Positions 59,610-64,000 of a DNA stretch of 64,000 nt are shown piece by piece. Source of the DNA: Leifsonia shinshuensis (GTDB taxonomy: Bacteria > Actinomycetota > Actinomycetes > Actinomycetales > Microbacteriaceae); the NCBI RefSeq assembly GCF_013410375.1, contig NZ_JACCFL010000001.1:1550001-1614000 (forward strand), given 5' to 3'. Each line of letters starts with the position of its first letter. The stretch's first letter is position 1. Under the pieces are notes generated by a model, which worked only from the letters and a program-made list of their open reading frames with translations, was not told the origin of the DNA and did no database searches. The translations under genes were made by a program, and so were the position numbers.

Positions 59610-60233
59610 ATGAATGCTTCGGCACGTGGAACCGGGCGACAGTACTGGGTCGGCCTGCGGGCGCTGCTCATCATCACCGTGGTGGTGGGGATCGCCTACC
59701 CCCTGCTCATCACCGGGATCGGCCAGCTCGCCTTCCCGGCCCAATCCAACGGATCGACCGTCAGCTCCGGCGGCACGGTCGTCGGGTCGGCCCTGATCGG
59801 GCAGTCCTTCACGGACAAGAAGGGCAACCCCCTTCCGCAGTGGTTCCAGTCCCGTCCGTCCGCGGCCGGCAACGGCTACGACGCCGGCGCGTCCAGCGGC
59901 AGCAACTACGGCCCGAACAACCCCGACCTGCTGAAGGCGGTGCAGCAGCGCAAGCAGACCATCGAGAAGACCGATGGCGTGAGCGCGAGCCAGATCCCGG
60001 CCGACGCGGTCACGGCCTCCGGGTCGGGCCTGGACCCGCACATCTCGCCCGCCTACGCCCTGCTGCAGGTGGACGCGGTGGCGAAGGCGCGCGGGATCAG
60101 CGCCGACTCGGTCCGCAAGCTGGTGAACGACCACGTTCAGCAGCGCGACCTCGGCTACCTCGGCGAGCCCACCGTCAACGTCCTGCAGCTGAACATCGCT
60201 CTGGCGGCGATGGACCCCAGCGGCAACAAGTAG
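59610..60233 (+). CDS. kdpC: potassium-transporting ATPase subunit KdpC
   Basis: A 207-residue subunit with one N-terminal membrane segment (LLIITVVVGIAYPLLITGIG) and an extracytoplasmic domain with GSALIGQSF, PQWFQSRPSAAGNGYDAGAS and GSGLDPHISPAYALLQVDAV. It assists nucleotide and K+ handling in KdpB. AACGGAA lies upstream of the ATG. It is 21 bp after kdpB and 12 bp before kdpD. Confidence 0.96.
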   Translation: MNASARGTGRQYWVGLRALLIITVVVGIAYPLLITGIGQLAFPAQSNGSTVSSGGTVVGSALIGQSFTDKKGNPLPQWFQSRPSAAGNGYDAGASSGSNYGPNNPDLLKAVQQRKQTIEKTDGVSASQIPADAVTASGSGLDPHISPAYALLQVDAVAKARGISADSVRKLVNDHVQQRDLGYLGEPTVNVLQLNIALAAMDPSGNK

Positions 60234-60245
60234 GAGAACGGACGG

Positions 60246-62861
60246 ATGGCGGTTCGAGGCCGGCTCCGGGTGCTGCTCGGCGCAGCACCCGGGGTCGGCA
60301 AGACCTACATGATGCTCGAGGAAGGGCATCGCCTGCACGACCTGGGCAAGGATGTCGTCGTCGCCGTCGTGGAGACCCACGAGCGCGAGGCGACGGCCGC
60401 GCTGCTGAACGGGCTCGAACTGATCCCGCGCCGCACGGTGGAGCATCGCGGCATCACCCTGACCGAGATGGACCTCGACGCCGTCATCGCCCGCAAGCCG
60501 GCGCTCGCCCTGGTCGACGAGCTCGCGCACACCAACGCCCCCGGCTCCGCGAACGCGAAACGGTGGCAGGACGTCGAGCAGATCCTCGCCGCGGGGATCG
60601 ACGTGATCTCGACGGTCAACGTCCAGCACATCGAATCGCTGAACGATGTGGTGGAGCAGATCACCGGCGTCCCGCAGCGCGAGACGATCCCGGACTCCAT
60701 CGTCCGCAGCGCCGACCAGATCGAGGTGGTGGACCTCACCCCGCAGTCGTTGCGCGACCGGCTCGCCGAGGGCCAGGTGTACCCGGCGGCCCGCATCGAC
60801 GCAGCGCTCTCCAACTACTTCCGTCTCGGCAACCTCACCGCGCTGCGCGAGCTGACGCTGGTCTGGCTGGCCGACGAGGTCGACCAGGCGCTCCAGCGGT
60901 ACCGCGCCGAGCACGGCATCCAGGAGAAGTGGGAGGCGCGGGAGCGCGTCGTCGTCGCCCTCACCGGCGGCCCCGAGGGTGAGACCCTGCTCCGCCGCGG
61001 CGCCCGGGTGGCGGCGCGATCGGGGAGCGGCGAGCTGCTGGCCGTGCATGTCGCGAGCCAGGACGGCCTGCGGGAGACCGACCCGGCGGCCCTGGCGGCC
61101 CAGCGGAAACTGGTCGAAGAGCTCGGCGGCACGTATCACCAGGTCGTCGGCACCGACACTCCGGAGGCGCTCGTCGCCTTCGCGAAGGCCAGCAACGCCA
61201 CGCAGCTGGTGATCGGCGTCTCCCGGCGCAACCGGCTCACCGCGTTCCTCACCGGTTCCGGGGTGGGCGCCACGGTGATCCGCGAGTCCGGCGACATCGA
61301 CGTGCATATCGTCTCGCACGCCGCCGCCGCGGGTGGGCGCAATCTGCCCAAGTTCCGGCGCACCGGTGCTCTCAGCATCCGGCGGCGGGTCTACGGATTC
61401 GCGCTCGCATTGATCGCCGGCCCCCTGCTGACCCTGGCGCTGCTGCCGATCCGCAGTCCCGACTCCCTCACCGCGGAGACGCTGAGCTACCAGCTGCTGG
61501 TCGTCGTCGTCGCCCTGGTCGGTGGCATCTGGCCGGCGCTGTTCGCCGCGGTGCTGTCCGGCCTCACGCTCGACTTCGTCTTCGTCAGCCCCTACAACAC
61601 ACTGACGATCGGCCTGCCGACCCACCTGCTCGCCCTCGCCCTCTACATCGTCATCGCCGCGCTGGTGAGCGTCGTGGTCGATCAGTCGGCACGCCGCACC
61701 CGCAGCGCCGCCCGTGCCTCGGCCGAGTCCGAGCTGCTCGTCACCATCGCGGGCAGCGTCATCCGCGGCGGAGACGCCGTGCAGTCCCTGGTCTCGCGCA
61801 CCCGCGAGGCCTTCGGGCTGAAGGCCGTGCGCTTCATCGCCGACGACGGGGCCGTCATGACCGTCGACGGCGACATCCCGGCCGACGCCGTTCCGACCCG
61901 GGTGCCGGTGGGGGAGCGCGGCAGCCTGGAGCTGTTCGGCGACGACCTCCAGGCCGGCGACCGGCGCCTGCTCTCGGTCATCGTGACGCAGCTCGACGCC
62001 GCACTCGAGCACGCCGACCTCAGCAACGCGGCGCAGGAGATCGGGCCGCTGGAGGCCACCGACCGCGTCCGCACCGCACTGCTCGCAGCGGTCGGCCACG
62101 ACCTGCGCCGTCCGCTGGCGGCGGCCACGGCCGCGGTCACGAGCCTGCGGACCGCCGGCAGCCGGCTCTCCAGCCGGGACAAGGTCGAGCTCCTGGACAC
62201 GGCGGAGGTCAGCCTGCGCAACCTCGCCGACCTCCTGACCAACCTCCTCGACGTCAGCCGTGTGCAGGCCGGGGTTCTGGCGGTCTCCCTGCAGCCCGTC
62301 GACCTGGAGGATCTGCTGCCGCCGGTCCTCGACGAACTGTCGATCCGGCCGGGCGAGGTCACGATCGACGTGCCGGAGGACCTGCCGCCGGTCACCGCCG
62401 ATCCCGTGCTGCTCCGCCGTGCCATCGTCAACCTGCTCAGCAACGCGCTGCGCTATTCCCCGGTCGGGCAACCGCCCCGGCTCAGCGCGAGCACCTTCGG
62501 CGGACAGGTCGAGGTCCGCGTCGCCGACCACGGTCCCGGCGTGCCGGACGACCGGAAGGAGGAGATCTTCCACCCGTTCCAGCGGATGGGGGATACGGAC
62601 AACAACGCCGGCATCGGGCTCGGACTCGCCCTGACCAAGGGATTCGTCGAAGGGATGGGCGGAACGCTCGTCGCGGACGACACGCCGGCGGGCGGCCTCA
62701 CCATGGTGCTCGCGCTTCCGGTCGACCAGGAGAGCGTGGCGCGCCGCGCGCAGAGCCGGGCCGACGCGGGTCTTGCCGACGACGGTCCTGCCGATGACGA
62801 TGCCGACGACGACGGTCGGGCCGACGGCGGTCCCGCCTCCGAACCCGTGAAGGGCGCGTGA
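60246..62861 (+). CDS. kdpD: K+-sensing histidine kinase KdpD
   Basis: An 871-residue sensor. The N-terminal KdpD domain has Walker A LGAAPGVGKTYMMLEEG and VDELAHTNAPGS. A universal-stress-type domain (about 240-360) is followed by four close membrane segments (about 385-480). The kinase core has the phospho-acceptor in AVGHDLRRPLAAATAAVTSL and the ATPase in NLLSNALRYSPVG and ADHGPGVPDDRKEEIFHPF. The X-region reads HDLRRPL where most kinases have HDLRTPL. The C-terminus ends in an Asp/Ala/Gly repeat (ADDGPADDDADDDGRADGGP). Confidence 0.95.
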   Translation: MAVRGRLRVLLGAAPGVGKTYMMLEEGHRLHDLGKDVVVAVVETHEREATAALLNGLELIPRRTVEHRGITLTEMDLDAVIARKPALALVDELAHTNAPGSANAKRWQDVEQILAAGIDVISTVNVQHIESLNDVVEQITGVPQRETIPDSIVRSADQIEVVDLTPQSLRDRLAEGQVYPAARIDAALSNYFRLGNLTALRELTLVWLADEVDQALQRYRAEHGIQEKWEARERVVVALTGGPEGETLLRRGARVAARSGSGELLAVHVASQDGLRETDPAALAAQRKLVEELGGTYHQVVGTDTPEALVAFAKASNATQLVIGVSRRNRLTAFLTGSGVGATVIRESGDIDVHIVSHAAAAGGRNLPKFRRTGALSIRRRVYGFALALIAGPLLTLALLPIRSPDSLTAETLSYQLLVVVVALVGGIWPALFAAVLSGLTLDFVFVSPYNTLTIGLPTHLLALALYIVIAALVSVVVDQSARRTRSAARASAESELLVTIAGSVIRGGDAVQSLVSRTREAFGLKAVRFIADDGAVMTVDGDIPADAVPTRVPVGERGSLELFGDDLQAGDRRLLSVIVTQLDAALEHADLSNAAQEIGPLEATDRVRTALLAAVGHDLRRPLAAATAAVTSLRTAGSRLSSRDKVELLDTAEVSLRNLADLLTNLLDVSRVQAGVLAVSLQPVDLEDLLPPVLDELSIRPGEVTIDVPEDLPPVTADPVLLRRAIVNLLSNALRYSPVGQPPRLSASTFGGQVEVRVADHGPGVPDDRKEEIFHPFQRMGDTDNNAGIGLGLALTKGFVEGMGGTLVADDTPAGGLTMVLALPVDQESVARRAQSRADAGLADDGPADDDADDDGRADGGPASEPVKGA

Positions 62862-62863
62862 CG

Positions 62864-63568
62864 ATGAAGATCGTCGTAGCGGACGACGACCCGCAGATGC
62901 TCGGAGCGCTCCGGATCATGCTGGGAGCGCACGGGTACGAGGTCGCTCTCGCCCGCAACGGCAAGGAGGCGCTGAGTCTCGTCGTCAACGAGCATCCCGA
63001 CCTGCTGATCCTCGACCTCGGCATGCCCCAGCTCAGCGGGATCGAGGTGATCAAAGCGATCCGGGGCTGGAACACCGTGCCCATCCTCGTCGTCTCCGGC
63101 CGTTCCGACTCCGCGGACAAGGTGGGCGCGCTGGACGCCGGCGCCGACGACTACGTCGCGAAGCCGTTCTCCGCCGACGAGCTGCTGGCCCGGATCCGGG
63201 CGCTCACCCGCCGGGTCGCCGGCGCGGTCGAGACCCCGCTGGTGCGGTTCGGGAACGTGTCGGTCGATCTCGGCAACAAGATCGTCCTCGTCCAGCAGGG
63301 CGACCGGGAACGGCCGGTGCGGCTGACCCCCACGGAGTGGCAGGTCCTCGAGCTGCTGGTGCGCAACCCGCGCAAACTGGTGACCCAGCGCACGATCCTG
63401 ACCGAGATCCGCGGTCCGCAGTACATCAGCGACTCCGGGTACCTTCGCCTGTACATCGCGCAGCTCCGGAAGAAGCTCGAACCGGATCCGGGCCGCCCGC
63501 GGTTCATCCTCACCGAGCCCGGCATGGGCTACCGGTTCCAGCCGGATCCCGATCAGGACGGTGCCTAG
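62864..63568 (+). CDS. kdpE: response regulator KdpE
   Basis: An OmpR-type regulator of about 234 residues. The receiver domain has MKIVVADDDPQMLGALRIML, the phospho-acceptor in LLILDLGMPQLSG, and YVAKPFSADELLAR. The winged helix contains RLTPTEWQVLELLVRNPRKL and SGYLRLYIAQLRKKLEPDP, as in KdpE. ATG 62864 has AGGG at 9-nt spacing. The GTG at 62858 overlaps the kdpD stop (GTGA) and is the alternative start, two residues longer. It would activate kdp, and perhaps kup. Confidence 0.95.
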   Translation: MKIVVADDDPQMLGALRIMLGAHGYEVALARNGKEALSLVVNEHPDLLILDLGMPQLSGIEVIKAIRGWNTVPILVVSGRSDSADKVGALDAGADDYVAKPFSADELLARIRALTRRVAGAVETPLVRFGNVSVDLGNKIVLVQQGDRERPVRLTPTEWQVLELLVRNPRKLVTQRTILTEIRGPQYISDSGYLRLYIAQLRKKLEPDPGRPRFILTEPGMGYRFQPDPDQDGA

Positions 63569-63618
63569 GGAACGGTCCGCGATCGAGCGGTTCGCTGGAG
63601 TTACCCGGACCCTGATGG

Positions 63619-63648
63619 TCGCACCTCCCCGCGTCGCGGACCTATCAT
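63619..63648 (+). promoter_or_regulatory. leaderless promoter of the flavoprotein gene
   Basis: TATCAT (63643-63648) is followed by 6 bases and then the ATG at 63655, the typical leaderless arrangement. TCGCAC (63619-63624) is a possible -35 with an 18-bp spacer. Confidence 0.5.
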
Positions 63649-63654
63649 CTGGGC

Positions 63655-64000
63655 ATGTCCGCCATCGTGATCGGTGCGGGGCAGGCCGGTCTTTCCGTCA
63701 GCCATGAACTGGAGGCGCTGGGCGTCGAGCATGTCGTGCTCGAGCGGGCGAAGCCCGGTCAAGCGTGGCGGGACCGGTGGGACAGCTTCACCCTCGTCAC
63801 ACCGAATTGGACGCTGGCGCTGCCGGGGAGCCCGTATTCCGGGTCGGAGCCGGAAGGGCACGTACCGCGCGACGAGATCGTGGGCTACCTCGAGGATTAC
63901 GCACGCTCCGTGCGGTCGCCGATCATGGAGGGCGTCGAGGTCACTCGGCTGCGTGTCGACGGCAGCGGTCTGCACGTCGAGACCGTCGATGGAGAGCGGG
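63655..64000 (+). CDS. flavin-dependent monooxygenase / CzcO-like flavoprotein, N-terminal part
   Basis: The first 115 codons of a gene that runs off the right end. The FAD motif MSAIVIGAGQAGLSVSHELE is at the very N-terminus, followed by VLERAKPGQAWRDRWDSFTL, TPNWTLALPGSPYSGSEPEG and PRDEIVGYLEDYARS. These are typical of the COG2072 (CzcO/flavin-containing monooxygenase) group. No Shine-Dalgarno is needed if the transcript is leaderless. The C-terminal NADP-binding half is outside the window, so the exact type cannot be set. Confidence 0.8.
   Translation, partial: MSAIVIGAGQAGLSVSHELEALGVEHVVLERAKPGQAWRDRWDSFTLVTPNWTLALPGSPYSGSEPEGHVPRDEIVGYLEDYARSVRSPIMEGVEVTRLRVDGSGLHVETVDGER

Noticed and set aside
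58392..62573. 1393-codon open frame antisense to kdpB, kdpC and kdpD
   Set aside because: It mirrors the third-position GC bias of the kdp genes, runs through several gene borders, has no Shine-Dalgarno, and its product is low-complexity Arg/Asp/Gly/Val-rich sequence.

Overview
The window is high-GC DNA with tightly packed genes, many stop/start overlaps (ATGA, GTGA, TGATG) and several starts that look leaderless. Gene content (maltokinase, an actinobacterial XPB helicase pair, DUF3027/DUF2530/DUF3263 proteins, HSP65-type groEL with CIRCE operators, LytR_C protein, FolP2-type DHPS homologue, an HNH protein next to tRNA-Arg) points to an actinobacterium, most likely Microbacteriaceae and Leifsonia-like. 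That placement is inferred from family knowledge, not from a search.

Layout. 1-0.4 kb: C-terminal end of a maltokinase. 0.6-12.75 kb: a phenylacetate (paa) catabolic cluster. The epoxidase operon paaABCDE continues into paaG and a flavin monooxygenase of the NtaA/SnaA family. Next come a TetR regulator (paaR), the bifunctional ring-opening enzyme paaZ, the thioesterase paaI, and a beta-oxidation operon of thiolase, crotonase and 3-hydroxyacyl-CoA dehydrogenase. Two matching palindromes, in front of paaA and in front of the thiolase, look like PaaR operators. No phenylacetate-CoA ligase (paaK) is present in the window.

12.75-21.75 kb: an LtrA-like membrane protein, a cluster of long palindromic repeats, an Lrp/AsnC regulator divergent from a 2-oxoacid dehydrogenase operon (E1alpha, E1beta, E2; probably branched-chain type), a DMT transporter, nitroreductase-msrB with a SigR/SigH-like promoter, and DUF3263 and LytR_C proteins. 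21.9-27.7 kb: a cold-shock gene with a strong terminator, groEL under a double CIRCE, a lipoprotein, and a two-component system. 27.8-40.5 kb: a ferredoxin reductase-like FAD enzyme, a FolP2-type protein and a RibD_C reductase, XPB helicase with its partner, cold-shock/DUF3027, serC, a DtxR-family regulator, an NlpC/P60 peptidase behind a structured leader, and an HNH gene behind a His/Cys-rich upstream ORF containing an intrinsic terminator, followed by tRNA-Arg(CCT).

40.6-46.3 kb is the most unusual part. It is an accessory block of seven genes in three transcription units, and each unit starts behind a copy of the same 55-bp element in the same orientation. Three of the genes are paralogous ~100-residue membrane proteins of no family I recognise. 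The others are a lipoprotein, a hotdog thioesterase, a multi-pass membrane protein and an EthA-like Baeyer-Villiger monooxygenase. 46.4-52 kb holds a NarL-type two-component system, a MerR-DUF1048 pair with a MerR-type operator, and a PadR-MFS pair with a perfect 12-bp palindrome at the padR start.

52-63.6 kb is a potassium-uptake region: kup, two small conserved-type proteins, then an extra 27-residue membrane peptide, kdpF, kdpA, kdpB, kdpC, kdpD and kdpE. A CGTTAGGAC-like box lies at about the same distance from the putative -10 of both kup and kdp. The window ends inside a flavin-dependent monooxygenase-like gene.
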